Positions 10,482 through 19,635 of a stretch of DNA of 64,000 bases are shown here, piece after piece. Location of the stretch: assembly GCA_019636285.1 (NCBI GenBank), contig JAHBXV010000006.1:1-64000 (forward strand). Reading direction: 5' to 3'. Below the pieces are notes generated by a model. The model had not been told where the DNA came from and made no database searches. It saw only the letters and a list, made by a program, of their open reading frames with translations. Every line of letters starts with the position of its first letter. Positions within the stretch are counted from its first letter, which is position 1. This DNA comes from Planctomycetaceae bacterium (GTDB lineage: Bacteria > Planctomycetota > Planctomycetia > Planctomycetales > Planctomycetaceae). The translations under genes were made by a program, and so were the position numbers.

Positions 10482-13328
10482 ATGAAGCCGTGGCGTGAGA
10501 TCGCCATTCCGCACCGGGACGTTCTGGAAGGGACCTTTCAACAGTCCGAGTTTGCGGCCGACATCACCGCTGTCCGACATGGTCGGGCGACGGTGGAGTA
10601 CCAGGACGCTGCGAAGTTCTTTGAGCGGACCTTCATCACCGAAGGGATGCGGCAACTATTGACTCAGGTCGCGCAGAGACTGGCCGGGACCGGCGGTGAA
10701 CCCGTCATTCAACTGCAAACGGCATTTGGCGGCGGTAAGACGCATACGCTGCTGGCGGTTTATCACCTGGCCACGCGACAGGCCGCGCTCTCGGAGTTGG
10801 CGGGGATTCCGTCGCTCATCGAGCAGGCGGGGTTATTGGATCTTCCAAAGGCTCACGTCGGTGTCTTGGACGGAACGCAACTTTCACCAGGACAGCCGTG
10901 GAAGCATGGCAGACTGACCGTCAAGACCTTGTGGGGCGAACTGGCTTGGCAACTCGGTGGCGCTGATACTTATGCCTTGGTGAAACAGGCCGACGAAACG
11001 GGTACTTCACCCGGCAAGGAGCTGCTGCGCAGACTTCTCGAAGACTGCTCTCCCTGCGTCGTTCTGATCGATGAGCTGGTCGGCTACATCCGCCAATTTC
11101 GGGAAGGCCAAGTGCTAAGCGGTGGCAGCTACGACAGCAACTTGTCGTTCGTTCAGGCGCTGACAGAAGCTGTCAAACAGGTTCCAAACGCCATTGTCTT
11201 GGCGTCGCTCCCGGAGTCGGAGGTCGAGGCTGGCAGCTCGGTCGGCGTGTCGGCTCTCCGGGCTCTCGAAAAAACGTTTGGCCGGGTCCAGGCTCTCTGG
11301 AAACCCATTGCGACCGAGGAAGCATTTGAGATCGTCCGCAGGCGGTTGTTCGAACCCATCCGGGACGGCAAGGCGCGCGACTCGGTCTGCCGATCCTTCG
11401 CGGATGCCTACGTCTCCGAGGGGGCGAGACTTCCCGCCGAGACTCAGGAGGGGCGGTACTATGACCGGCTTGTGCGCGCGTATCCGATTCATCCCGAGGT
11501 GTTCGACCGCCTTTATGAAGACTGGTCGACAATCGAAGGGAACTCGTTCCAGCGGACGCGCGGCGCCCTCAAGTTGATGGCAAAAGTCATTCATCGCCTT
11601 TGGAAGGACGACAATCGCGACTTGATGATTCTTCCCGGCAGCCTTCCGCTCCACGATGGCAGTACGCGAAACGAACTCACGTACTATTTGCCCGCGGGAT
11701 GGGATCCTGTGATTGAGAAGGACATTGACGGGGACCGGGCCGAAACCACCGAACTCGAAAATCGCGAGCCGCGTTTTGGCCAGGTCAACGCCGCGCGACG
11801 TGTTGCGCGCACGCTATTCCTGGGAAGTGCCCCGTCGTCGCTCTCCGTGAAGCCGGGAATTCGCGGCCTCGATCGTGCCCGCATTCTCCTGGGTTGCATT
11901 CAGCCGGAACAGAGTTCGTCGGTCTATTCCGATGCACTCAATCGCCTCGCCGACCGCCTGCATTATCTCAACAGTTCGGACGACAAGACCAAGGACCAAA
12001 CTCGTTTCTGGTTTGACACACGCGCGAATCTGCGGCGCGAGATGGAAGATCGCAAACGCCGGTTTGATGACGCTACCGATGTGCGCGGCAAGATCGGCGA
12101 AGTGCTGAAGAAGTTGGTCGGAAGCGCGGCGCTCTTCGATGGGGTCCATATCTATACGCCTCACGGCGACGTCCCGGATGACAGCGCCTTGCGCCTGGTT
12201 GTGCTACCGCCAGAACAGTGTCATTCCAGAGAGTTCGATCAGCCAGCCCAGCAGGCCGTGCTGGACTACGTCCGCCAGAATGGGGCCAAACCGCGATATC
12301 GTGGCAATCGGCTGATCTTCTTGGCTCCGGACATGGGAGCCCTCTCACGCCTGCGCGACGCAGCTCGAGTGGCGCTGGCATGGCGTTCGATTGTGAATGA
12401 CATGGCGGAGGTCAGGCTCGTCACCGATCAACTTCAGCAAAATCAGGCCAAGAAAGAGTTGGGTACGGCAGAGGACGTTCTGCCGCGGGCAGCCCGGGAG
12501 TGCTACAAGTGGCTGCTTTGTCCGGTGCAGAACTCACCCACCGATCCCAAGCCGACAGTCGAGGCTTTTGCTCTGGGGACCGGGAGCGGCTCGGTCGGAA
12601 CGGAAATGGAGCGGGTCTGTGACGAGAATGAACTCGTGATTGCGGCATGGTCCCCGATCCATCTGCGGGACAAGCTCAAGGAAGTTTATTGGAAGGATGG
12701 CAAGACCTGCGTTGGTGCAATGGCGTTCTGGGAAGATTCGCTGCGGTACCTGTATCTCCCTCGATTGAAGAATCGAGACGTGCTGGCAGAAGCCGTCCGC
12801 AAGGGAGCCACAAGCCAGGATTTCTTCGGCACAGCCTATGGACAGTCGGGCGAAAAGTTCGAAGGCTTTCAATTCGGCGATGCCGAGGTGCAGTTCGACG
12901 ACACGCTTCTGCTGATTCATCCGACGGCGGCCGCCGACTACCAGGCAGCCCACGCCCAGCCAGACTCGGTTCCAGACCCTGGCCCGATCTCGCCTGAAGC
13001 AGGTTCCGGGGCATTGCCAGTTGGTTCCGGTATCGGATCATCCGGGATTGATCAGCCGATAGGAACGGGACCGGTTTCCGCTGGTGCATCGGGGGCAAAG
13101 CCGAAGACTTTTTTTGGGTCAGTCGAGATCAATCCCTCGACGGCCAAGATGCGGCTGGTGCAGATTGCTGAAGAAATCATCAGTGTTTTGACCAGCGATC
13201 CGAATGGCACGATCAACGTCAATCTGGAGATCAACGCGGAATTCCCCTCGGGAGCGTCGGACCAGATCAGGCGGGCAGTGTCAGAGAATGCGGCAGCACT
13301 GGGGTTCAAGTCAAAGACCTGGGAGTGA
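10482..13328 (+). CDS. DUF499-family AAA+ ATPase of the helicase-methylase system
   Basis: A 948-residue predicted AAA+ ATPase of the COG1483/DUF499 family. Walker A is FGGGKTHT (82-89), a form typical of DUF499, and Walker B is [10 protein letters not shown] (193-202). The ATG at 10482, after an ACGAGG ribosome-binding site, is preferred over a TTG two codons upstream. The C-terminal third is Pro/Gly/Ser-rich (about 830-870) and ends in a small alpha/beta segment. DUF499 ATPases co-occur with DUF1156 methylases and SNF2 helicases in archaeal and bacterial defence clusters; their mechanism is not established. It begins 15 nt after the nuclease gene and is the last gene of the first operon, since more than 1 kb without a gene follows. 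It closes the helicase, methylase, ATPase core. Confidence 0.88.
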   Translation: MKPWREIAIPHRDVLEGTFQQSEFAADITAVRHGRATVEYQDAAKFFERTFITEGMRQLLTQVAQRLAGTGGEPVIQLQTAFGGGKTHTLLAVYHLATRQAALSELAGIPSLIEQAGLLDLPKAHVGVLDGTQLSPGQPWKHGRLTVKTLWGELAWQLGGADTYALVKQADETGTSPGKELLRRLLEDCSPCVVLIDELVGYIRQFREGQVLSGGSYDSNLSFVQALTEAVKQVPNAIVLASLPESEVEAGSSVGVSALRALEKTFGRVQALWKPIATEEAFEIVRRRLFEPIRDGKARDSVCRSFADAYVSEGARLPAETQEGRYYDRLVRAYPIHPEVFDRLYEDWSTIEGNSFQRTRGALKLMAKVIHRLWKDDNRDLMILPGSLPLHDGSTRNELTYYLPAGWDPVIEKDIDGDRAETTELENREPRFGQVNAARRVARTLFLGSAPSSLSVKPGIRGLDRARILLGCIQPEQSSSVYSDALNRLADRLHYLNSSDDKTKDQTRFWFDTRANLRREMEDRKRRFDDATDVRGKIGEVLKKLVGSAALFDGVHIYTPHGDVPDDSALRLVVLPPEQCHSREFDQPAQQAVLDYVRQNGAKPRYRGNRLIFLAPDMGALSRLRDAARVALAWRSIVNDMAEVRLVTDQLQQNQAKKELGTAEDVLPRAARECYKWLLCPVQNSPTDPKPTVEAFALGTGSGSVGTEMERVCDENELVIAAWSPIHLRDKLKEVYWKDGKTCVGAMAFWEDSLRYLYLPRLKNRDVLAEAVRKGATSQDFFGTAYGQSGEKFEGFQFGDAEVQFDDTLLLIHPTAAADYQAAHAQPDSVPDPGPISPEAGSGALPVGSGIGSSGIDQPIGTGPVSAGASGAKPKTFFGSVEINPSTAKMRLVQIAEEIISVLTSDPNGTINVNLEINAEFPSGASDQIRRAVSENAAALGFKSKTWE

Positions 13329-14219
13329 TTCTCGTAAAAGGTGGACTCAGGATTCGCGTGCGAAAGCGAGAAAAAATGGATTTTCGCAACTCCTCAAACG
13401 AGGTTCTGTCCAATGTTGCCATGCGTTTGACGCTACCGGAAATCGGTCTCAAGGCGGCAACGAACGCCGTACTTAACGGAGTTTTGTCGACAAAACTTTT
13501 CCAGTAAGTATCTCTCGGTCAAAGTTAGAAACCGGTGGAAACTGTCGGCCAGACCCGATTTGCCCAGATGCCGTCTGCCCACCAGATGACGTTTTTTGGC
13601 CAAAAGTTCCGCCACGGAATATCACAACCGAGGCCACCGGGGGGCTGGGGGGCCAAGCCGGGGGGAGGCGGGTAGGTCAGCGGCGGCCCGGACGACTCGT
13701 CAGCGACTTCAGCGCAACCAGCGGGATTCCTGTAGATCCGCTGACGCTGACACCGTCCCGCCAGCGAATATCGCGAAAGAGATGTTGAGCCGAGGCTCTC
13801 TCAGAACGTGAGCGACCTGCGATTGCAGCCGAGCAGCCAGGCGACTCCACGCTTCCCATAGACGGGGTGCGGTGGGTCGCCAGGATGCCCGGTTCTTCGC
13901 TGCTGACAGACCATAGTCCAAGGTTCCGCCTGGGCTAGCTCCCGGACTCGATCCACTCACGTCGGAGAACGACAACGGCAGGAAACGAATCGACACACCG
14001 AGCGATTAGGAGTCGCGAGACGTATCGACTACCTCGGCCACGAGCCGTTCCGCTTCGGCCGCGAGCCGCTCACGATCGTCGTCTTCCAAGCGATCCCACA
14101 CTTCCAGCAGGCGAACCAGCGAAGCGTCAAAACTCCCCTCGGAAGAGCCCCCATCCGACCCGATTACGTCGGAATTTACGTCGCCTTGGCTGAAAAGTGC
14201 GATTTCCAGCAGGGTTTGT

Positions 14220-14246
14220 GCAGGTATTCGAGTCCTGTTGTGCCCA
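14220..14246 (+). other. tRNA 3'-end-like fragment, possible attachment-site scar
   Basis: The 27 nt look like the T-arm and 3' acceptor strand of a tRNA: GCAGG and CCTGT can pair, the loop contains TTCGAGT, and TGTGCCCA would be the acceptor strand plus discriminator base. The loop is two bases too long and no 5' half (a GGGCACA acceptor strand, D-arm, anticodon arm) is found upstream, so this is not a working tRNA. Integrating islands often leave a copy of a tRNA 3' end at one edge; this could be such a scar inside the defence island. No second copy is seen in the window. Confidence 0.4.
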
Positions 14247-14256
14247 CTGGTTTTCT

Positions 14257-14287
14257 CAGAAAACCCCTATTTGTCAGGGGTTTTCTG
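14257..14287 (+). terminator. Strong hairpin, likely transcription terminator
   Basis: A perfect 12-bp stem, CAGAAAACCCCT with AGGGGTTTTCTG, around a 7-nt loop (ATTTGTC). The four T bases lie inside the 3' arm rather than after it, so efficiency is uncertain. It follows the tRNA-like fragment by 10 nt, as a terminator would follow a tRNA gene, and would also end transcription coming from the DUF499 operon. Confidence 0.6.
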
Positions 14288-14501
14288 CATTTCAGGCGCT
14301 ACAACCTGGGAATTGTGGATCCACGTGCTGACGACGCGAGCTGCGCCGAGTTTCGCAATAGCCACGTCCAGCCGCTGTTGGGATTGAGCGGCGCTCCCGG
14401 CATCTGACAATCCGCGGAATTTCCAAGACGCTCTCTTGCCGTCGCCTCTCCGCGCTCGTATAACCGTGACTTTGTTTTCAGTGTATTGTGTTTTCGGGGT
14501 G

Positions 14502-15152
14502 ATGGCGATGCTCGACCGTGCCGCAGATGCGGTCCGCCATTGTGAGACTCAGCTTCGCACGCTGATTGCCCAGGCTTCGGCAGCGGGTGACTACGATGCC
14601 GTCGACCGTCTGACGCAGTGGGCTCGCACGCTCTCCGCCCTTTTGTCTCAGGAAAACTCAGCGATTTCGCCCGGCGTCGGCGACAGTCCTGTCAGTGCGT
14701 CTGCAGGGTCGAGAGCGCCCGGTCCTCTTCCGGCGCATGTCGTGGGCGGCTCGATTGCCGGTGCTTTTCCCGCCTCCAGAACCCGCCATACAGCGAAACG
14801 GGGCGCAAAACAGGATTATCCCAGGTTCTCCCGGCAGCGGAACGACCTCGTCAAAACCGGCTGGTCAAAAAAGGACAGGCAGGAATACCAGCACCGCGCC
14901 CCTTGGGCCGTGGTGGAAGCGCTGGCCCGTCGCCTGAACGACGAGCGGGGCAAGGTCTTTACGTCCGACGATGTCTTCCCGTTGACCAGCCCCGACGGGA
15001 CCGACATACCGTCCTATCAGGCTTATTTGTGCCTCGCCTGGCTCAGATTCGAAGGTCTGGTTGTGCAGGAAGGCCGGCAAGGGTATTTCATATCTACCAA
15101 TACTGATGTTCTGGTGGGAGCACGCGAGCGGTGGGAGTCGATAGCAAGCTGA
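14502..15152 (+). CDS. Hypothetical protein, N-terminal helices plus probable winged-helix C-terminus
   Basis: A 216-residue protein I do not recognise. Residues 1-50 are helical (RAADAVRHCETQLRTLIAQ), 55-100 are Ala/Ser/Pro-rich and likely a linker, and 130-198 show helix-helix-helix-strand features of a winged helix (AWLRFEGLVVQEGRQGYFI at the wing). This suggests a DNA-binding or protein-interaction domain. ATG 14502 or 14508, just after a GGGG stretch, is chosen over the upstream TTG at 14436 because the extra N-terminus has no visible fold. It is the first gene after the 1.2-kb gap, on the same strand as the GHKL ATPase that follows 195 nt later, so it could be that unit's regulator or specificity factor. 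The function is unknown; the winged-helix idea rests on sequence pattern alone. Confidence 0.6.
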   Translation: MAMLDRAADAVRHCETQLRTLIAQASAAGDYDAVDRLTQWARTLSALLSQENSAISPGVGDSPVSASAGSRAPGPLPAHVVGGSIAGAFPASRTRHTAKRGAKQDYPRFSRQRNDLVKTGWSKKDRQEYQHRAPWAVVEALARRLNDERGKVFTSDDVFPLTSPDGTDIPSYQAYLCLAWLRFEGLVVQEGRQGYFISTNTDVLVGARERWESIAS

Positions 15153-15347
15153 TAGGAGCGCGAATGGTTGTCAGCTCAGGATAGCCTAATTTCCAGACTG
15201 CCGTGGTGACAGTTTGCCCATCCTTGCGTCATCATCGGCCTGTAGTTCCTCAAAGACATCTCCGACAGTTTCAAATTCACCTCGTCCGCAAAACAAACTG
15301 TATTGCAGGGCGTTTAAGTCTGAATTTCTTTAAATGAGGTCTGTTTG

Positions 15348-17276
15348 ATGGCCAAGTGGCATTTCAAACCACATGACGGATACGGCGATATTAGCCAGAG
15401 TTCATCCGCCGAGGCGTTTGAAGGGTCGGCAATCAAGGACTTGGCCACGAGTGTCGTTCGCGAAAGCGTGCAGAACGTGCTCGATGTGACGCACGATCGA
15501 ACTCAGCCGGCGCGAGTGCGTTTTACGGTCGTGGATACGTCCGCGGCGAATACCTCTTGCAGCGTCTGGTTCGACGGCCTGATGCGCCATCTGCAACTTC
15601 CAGGCGCCGGCGTGCCCGATGCCCCGAAACAAAATGAGCCATGCCGCTACCTGCTCATTGAGGACTTCAACACCTCGGGACTTGTGGGCGACTACAAGGC
15701 CCCCTATGTCCCCGGCACGGAGAACAACTTCGTCAACTTCCTCTACCATGATGGACTGACCGGAAAGATAAAGAAGCTGGGCAGTCGAGGCGTAGGGAAG
15801 ATCGTCCTTCTGCTTGCCAGTCGCGCCCGCGCGTTCTTCGCTTACACGAACCGTGTCGACGATCCCGCCGGCAAGCCGTTGCTGGTCGGGAAGTCGCTGC
15901 TGAAGTTCCGACAGGTCGGAGGCGTCTTGTATGATTCGGCGTGTTACTTCGTCGAATCGTGGGATGACGGAAAGCCCCGTGAACCCGTCGCAAGCAAAGC
16001 CGAACTGGCCCGCTTCCGAGAGGACTTCACTCTCTCGCGCTCGAATGAATCAGGGCTGAGCGTCGTGATTCCCTATCTCGATCCAAGCATCACGTTGAAG
16101 GATCTGCGCCGCTCTGTCGTCGAGGAATATCACTTCGCGATTCTCAACGAGAAGCTGGTCGTTGAACTGTCAAACGGATCATCGGTCGAGCGGATCGACG
16201 CCGATCACATCCCGGACGTCGGCGATGAGGAACTCTCAGCGCGTGTCGCGCTCGCTCAATATGCCCTGACGCACCCCGAGCCAGCGTTGCAGACAATGGC
16301 CCCGGCTGCTGGAGACAGTCAGAAACTCAGTGATACACTCGTGCCGGAGGCTGTCCGCGGTGCAATCCTCGATGCGTTGAATCAGCACGAGCGAATCGCG
16401 GTCCGCTGCCGTCTGCATATTCACCCGAAGGACGCTGCGGCTGTCGAGACCTGGTGCGATGTTTACTTTGAGTCTGTGGAGAATGTCCATCAGCGGCCCG
16501 TCTTCATGCGCGAGCTACTGCCGATTTCAGGGGAAGGCAAACCTTGCTCGCAGCTCCGCTCGCTCGTCTTGATCCGTCCTGGTCCTCTCGCCGATCTCCT
16601 GCGCGCCGCCGAAGGGGCGAACCACACGCAATGGAGCCCCCGCACTGACAATTTCAAACGGGCCTACAAAGGCCGGCTAGGCGAAATCGAATTCGTCAGC
16701 ACCTGCGTCAACCGGCTTGTTGAAATTGCCCGCGGCAACGCGACCGAGCCCGTCGGGGGAATTTCGACCTTCTTCTTCTCCGCCCCGCTCGACGACGAAG
16801 GTGGAAAGTCGAAGCACAAGGGAAAGAAAAAGCCCGGCTCCAAGCCCGAGAAGCCCGATGTCCCGGATGATGACATCGAGCCGGTTGGCTACCTGTTCAA
16901 TCAGGAGGCTGGCGGATTCACACTTCGCGGCCATCCCGACAAGCCCGTGCCAAAGCGAATCACCGTCCGCGTCGCCTACGACGTCATCCGCGGCTCGGCC
17001 TGGTCTGACTACGACCCGGATGACTTTGACCTCCGCAAGCCCAGAGGCGATGTGCGAGTCGTTGCCAGCAATGCCGATATTGAGCGGCCCGACCCGGGTA
17101 ACCGATTGATCATCAAGCCCACGGCCAAGGATTTCGAAGTCGCCGTCACCGGCTTCAACGAACAACTCGACGTGATCGTCGATCATCGCTCATCAGACAG
17201 GCCTCGCAAGCGAAAAGGGGAACCCGATGCCGGTGAAACGCTTGAACTTCACCAACCGCAGCAGACTCACGCGTGA
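15348..17276 (+). CDS. GHKL-type (HATPase) ATP-binding protein of a defence unit
   Basis: A 642-residue protein with an N-terminal GHKL ATPase: N-box RESVQNVLD (38-46, Glu39 and Asn43), G1-type IEDFNTSGL (104-112) and G2-type loop GSRGVGKIVL (145-154). This is the MORC/Hsp90-like nucleotide fold; ATP-driven dimerisation is typical of the class. The rest has no recognised domain; a Lys/Pro-rich linker (about 485-505) precedes a C-terminal beta-rich part. ATG 15348, after an AATGAGGT ribosome-binding site, is used rather than a TTG one codon earlier. Its last 50 nt overlap the next gene, so at least three genes are coupled. GHKL ATPases are recurrent in phage-defence clusters, and the neighbours support that role. 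The ATPase fold is well supported; the exact system is not identified. Confidence 0.75.
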   Translation: MAKWHFKPHDGYGDISQSSSAEAFEGSAIKDLATSVVRESVQNVLDVTHDRTQPARVRFTVVDTSAANTSCSVWFDGLMRHLQLPGAGVPDAPKQNEPCRYLLIEDFNTSGLVGDYKAPYVPGTENNFVNFLYHDGLTGKIKKLGSRGVGKIVLLLASRARAFFAYTNRVDDPAGKPLLVGKSLLKFRQVGGVLYDSACYFVESWDDGKPREPVASKAELARFREDFTLSRSNESGLSVVIPYLDPSITLKDLRRSVVEEYHFAILNEKLVVELSNGSSVERIDADHIPDVGDEELSARVALAQYALTHPEPALQTMAPAAGDSQKLSDTLVPEAVRGAILDALNQHERIAVRCRLHIHPKDAAAVETWCDVYFESVENVHQRPVFMRELLPISGEGKPCSQLRSLVLIRPGPLADLLRAAEGANHTQWSPRTDNFKRAYKGRLGEIEFVSTCVNRLVEIARGNATEPVGGISTFFFSAPLDDEGGKSKHKGKKKPGSKPEKPDVPDDDIEPVGYLFNQEAGGFTLRGHPDKPVPKRITVRVAYDVIRGSAWSDYDPDDFDLRKPRGDVRVVASNADIERPDPGNRLIIKPTAKDFEVAVTGFNEQLDVIVDHRSSDRPRKRKGEPDAGETLELHQPQQTHA

Positions 17277-18006
17277 GCAGGCCAACGTGCTGGTGCATCC
17301 CGGCCAGCCCGCCACCTTCGAGGCCGTGCTGAACCTCTCGCACCTTCCCGAATCCGCCGGCACGGCGCGAGTCTTCGTCGAAGCTTACCACCGTACCACG
17401 CGGATGCGTTTCCCGTTCGGCACCGTCGCCAAACTGATGCCGCCCACCCCGCTCGAACTGCGGCTGACCGAGTTCCCGGATTGGAAGGACGTCAGCTTTC
17501 GCGTGAAGGTGACAGACGTCAGCGAAACACCCGGCAGGATCATCGCCTGGGCGAACAATATTCATCCCAAAGGACCGGACGACGACCGGCAAAATGATCT
17601 GGTTCGCTGGAAAGATGCCGACTTGAACGGCCGACTGTGGGACATGGAATTTGGTGATGAAGGCCCAGTCGTGCTAGTCGAGAAGACGGTCGGCTACGCC
17701 AGCATCGGACAGGACGGACGATTCATCGCGGTTGCCTACCCTGAGATCTTCCGCCGTTCGCTCAATCAGGCGTTGCTGATTGAAGAGACATCGGGTGATG
17801 ATCCGGAACACTGGTTCACGGTATGGGCCAAGGGGTATCTCTCCCAAAAGCTCGGCCTGCCGCCTGTGCCGGAGGGTGCAGACACAAAGCAAGAGCGGCA
17901 GCAACGTCGCGACTGGATCGAGCAGGCCGTCGTCGCGTTCGGACGACAATTCAAGCTTGCCGATCAGTGGCTGACGGCATCTGGCATGAAGGGAGCGGAA
18001 GGATGA
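17227..18006 (+). CDS. Uncharacterised protein of the GHKL/DUF6339 unit
   Basis: A 259-residue protein without a family I can name. The N-terminal half alternates short beta strands (for example TARVFVEAYHR and SFRVKVTDVSE) and may be a beta-sandwich; the C-terminal half is more helical and charged (KQERQQRRDWIEQAVVAFG). There is no signal peptide or membrane segment. It starts inside the end of the GHKL gene (50-nt overlap) and its stop overlaps the DUF6339 start in ATGA, so all three products are probably made together and may form one complex. The C-terminal residues of the preceding protein and the N-terminus of this one are encoded by the same DNA in two frames. Confidence 0.7.
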   Translation: MPVKRLNFTNRSRLTREQANVLVHPGQPATFEAVLNLSHLPESAGTARVFVEAYHRTTRMRFPFGTVAKLMPPTPLELRLTEFPDWKDVSFRVKVTDVSETPGRIIAWANNIHPKGPDDDRQNDLVRWKDADLNGRLWDMEFGDEGPVVLVEKTVGYASIGQDGRFIAVAYPEIFRRSLNQALLIEETSGDDPEHWFTVWAKGYLSQKLGLPPVPEGADTKQERQQRRDWIEQAVVAFGRQFKLADQWLTASGMKGAEG

Positions 18007-18758
18007 AGTTCCGACGTTTCAATGATCTGGGCGTGAAGGCGTTCGCCGAGTACCTTGAGGCACTGCGCGCCGATGCCACGGTCGCCGTGCCGACGGATCT
18101 GTTGGCCAACCCGCGTCTGACCGAACCGCTGTCGGCATTGATCGAGGCCGAGCCGCCCGCATCGTTCGCCAGCCGGATGGCGTTCGCCCAATGGCTTCAC
18201 GCCGCCGCAACTGCCAACGGTGTCGACATTCCGCGCAATGACGCGGGTTTCTGGGCATGGCTGTCGCTGGCGCTGTTCGATCACGTCTGTCCGGCGGATG
18301 CGAAGGGGATGCGGAAGATCAAGGAAGATGCACGATACCTTCCGATGCTAGACTTGTCGCGGCGATACTACCGCCACGCTCTTGTCGGTCCGTTCTATGT
18401 CTACTGGATGTACCGTGACTCTCCCGAACAGGCGGCGGCGGTGCTCTGTGGGTCGCTCACGCAACTCAACGATGAAGCGTATCGACTCTTCGTCGAGAAT
18501 CAGCTAGTTGTCATGCCGTCCGCAGTTGGCGTCTTGACGAAACTCTATTACGACGGCACCACAGGTCGACTCAAGCCAAAATCGAAGACGAAAAAGCGTG
18601 GCTCGATACGACGATTAGCAACTTTTCTTACTCGCTTCGCACGGACACTTGATCTTGATGTCATTCCCGTAGAGCGACTGATCAGTATCCTGCCCTCGGA
18701 GTTTAACCGTTGGCGCGAGCCGCTGTTGTTCGACCCTGTTAAGCTTGAAAAACATTAG
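18003..18758 (+). CDS. DUF6339-like protein
   Basis: A 251-residue protein that resembles the DUF6339 family as I remember it: N-terminal FRRFNDLGVKAFAEYLEAL, a central FWAWLSLALFDHVCP and a later KIKEDARYLP with RRYYRHALVGPFYVYW. The function of the family is unknown. It is soluble and helical, with a basic patch at about 195-205 (KPKSKTKKRGS). It follows the unknown 259-residue protein with a 4-nt overlap and ends 20 nt inside the convergent HNH gene. Its place next to a GHKL ATPase, a nuclease and a DNA methylase remnant suggests a part in defence. Family assignment is moderately sure; role is inferred only. Confidence 0.6.
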   Translation: MKFRRFNDLGVKAFAEYLEALRADATVAVPTDLLANPRLTEPLSALIEAEPPASFASRMAFAQWLHAAATANGVDIPRNDAGFWAWLSLALFDHVCPADAKGMRKIKEDARYLPMLDLSRRYYRHALVGPFYVYWMYRDSPEQAAAVLCGSLTQLNDEAYRLFVENQLVVMPSAVGVLTKLYYDGTTGRLKPKSKTKKRGSIRRLATFLTRFARTLDLDVIPVERLISILPSEFNRWREPLLFDPVKLEKH

Positions 18759-19500
18759 TGCGGTGAAAATGTATTGCTTCTAGATCCGGTTGAAAACGTG
18801 TCGGGATCTGGAGTGAGATGCCTTCAATTTGGTCAAGTGAACACTTTAGCCTCGCGTCAGTGAAATTGTTCGCTAGGCGGCGCGAGACTACGACACACAA
18901 TTTGTCATCGAAAGTGAAAAATCCTCGATCGAATGCACGGTCTAAGAGCGCATTGAGGCAGAGACCGTTTCGTGGGTCAGCGCGGCGTTCAACCGAGTCA
19001 CTCCACGGGATAATGTGACTCGCCGTGAGAAGTTCGGGGCCAGCTATGCCGGATAGCGCGCATTTGAAATCATATGTTGTAAGCACTGCGGCTCGGAAAA
19101 AAGACTGAACGCGCCGAGCACGCACGAGCCGTTCGACCTCAGTCGGTCCGTTCGGGTGGCAGAGTTCAATCAAGGCGGGTTCATTGACGCCAGCAATTCG
19201 CACTGCGGCTTCCTCCGCTTCTGCGGCGAGCGATTCGGCGTTGTTTAAGAACTCATTCCAAATCTCGCGATCCGCGTTGCTGAGGTTCGGCAATCCGCGA
19301 ATGCCACGCGCCTGAAGCGCGGGATCTAGATTGGCGAAGTTGCACGCCTTCATCGCGATTGCATTCGGCGTGCGGCCGATTTGTTTCGCGAGGTCAATGA
19401 TCTCTGGATTGAGTCGATGCAGCTTCCCAAAAGGCAATCGCATATAAAGGCGAAGTGCCAAGAGTAGTTGATCGCGCGTCCAAAGATTGCTTCGCGCCAT
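18739..19500 (-). CDS. HNH endonuclease (restriction-like)
   Basis: A 253-residue protein with a C-terminal HNH_2-type nuclease domain: ASHIIPWSDS holds the core His, RNGLCLNALLDRAFDRG the Asn and later Asp/Arg, and FTFDD the closing strand. The N-terminal part, WTRDQLLLALRLYMRLPFG and IGRTPNAIAMKACNF, looks like a helix-turn-helix or target-recognition region; this layout is common in putative restriction endonucleases of the COG3440 kind. ATG 19500 (upstream GTGAGG) is preferred; a GTG at 19533 would add 11 residues. The gene converges on the DUF6339 gene with a 20-nt overlap and lies 135 nt downstream of a truncated C5 methylase on the same strand, its probable former partner. If active without that methylase it would need another source of protection, for example another methylase elsewhere. 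Confidence 0.85.
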   Translation of the reverse strand: MARSNLWTRDQLLLALRLYMRLPFGKLHRLNPEIIDLAKQIGRTPNAIAMKACNFANLDPALQARGIRGLPNLSNADREIWNEFLNNAESLAAEAEEAAVRIAGVNEPALIELCHPNGPTEVERLVRARRVQSFFRAAVLTTYDFKCALSGIAGPELLTASHIIPWSDSVERRADPRNGLCLNALLDRAFDRGFFTFDDKLCVVVSRRLANNFTDARLKCSLDQIEGISLQIPTRFQPDLEAIHFHRTNVFQA

Positions 19501-19635
19501 TCTCTGCCTCACATTACGATTGTGGTCGTTCACTCATATCAATTGTAGCGAAGGCATTCGGCAGCGATGAGATCGTTCGCTATAAATAAAATTTCGACCA
19601 AGGGTTCCGTCGCAAGCCAGAAATTGCAGGACATA

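Larger units (their letters stand above)
13329..14501. other. 1.2-kb gap between the two defence units
   Basis: No convincing gene is seen on either strand; the short open frames here lack family resemblance and ribosome-binding sites. The stretch separates the DUF499 operon from the GHKL/DUF6339 unit. It contains a tRNA-3'-end-like fragment (14220-14246) and a 12-bp hairpin (14257-14287), listed separately. The remainder may be decayed coding sequence from an earlier insertion, but I cannot assign it. Confidence 0.6.

Noticed and set aside
427-13328. Canonical DISARM class 1
   Set aside because: Only a DrmD-like helicase and a DNA methylase are present. DrmA, DrmB (DUF1998) and DrmC (phospholipase D-like) are not, and DUF499 is not a DISARM core gene.
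14220-14246. Functional tRNA gene
   Set aside because: The 5' half is missing and the T-loop is two bases too long.
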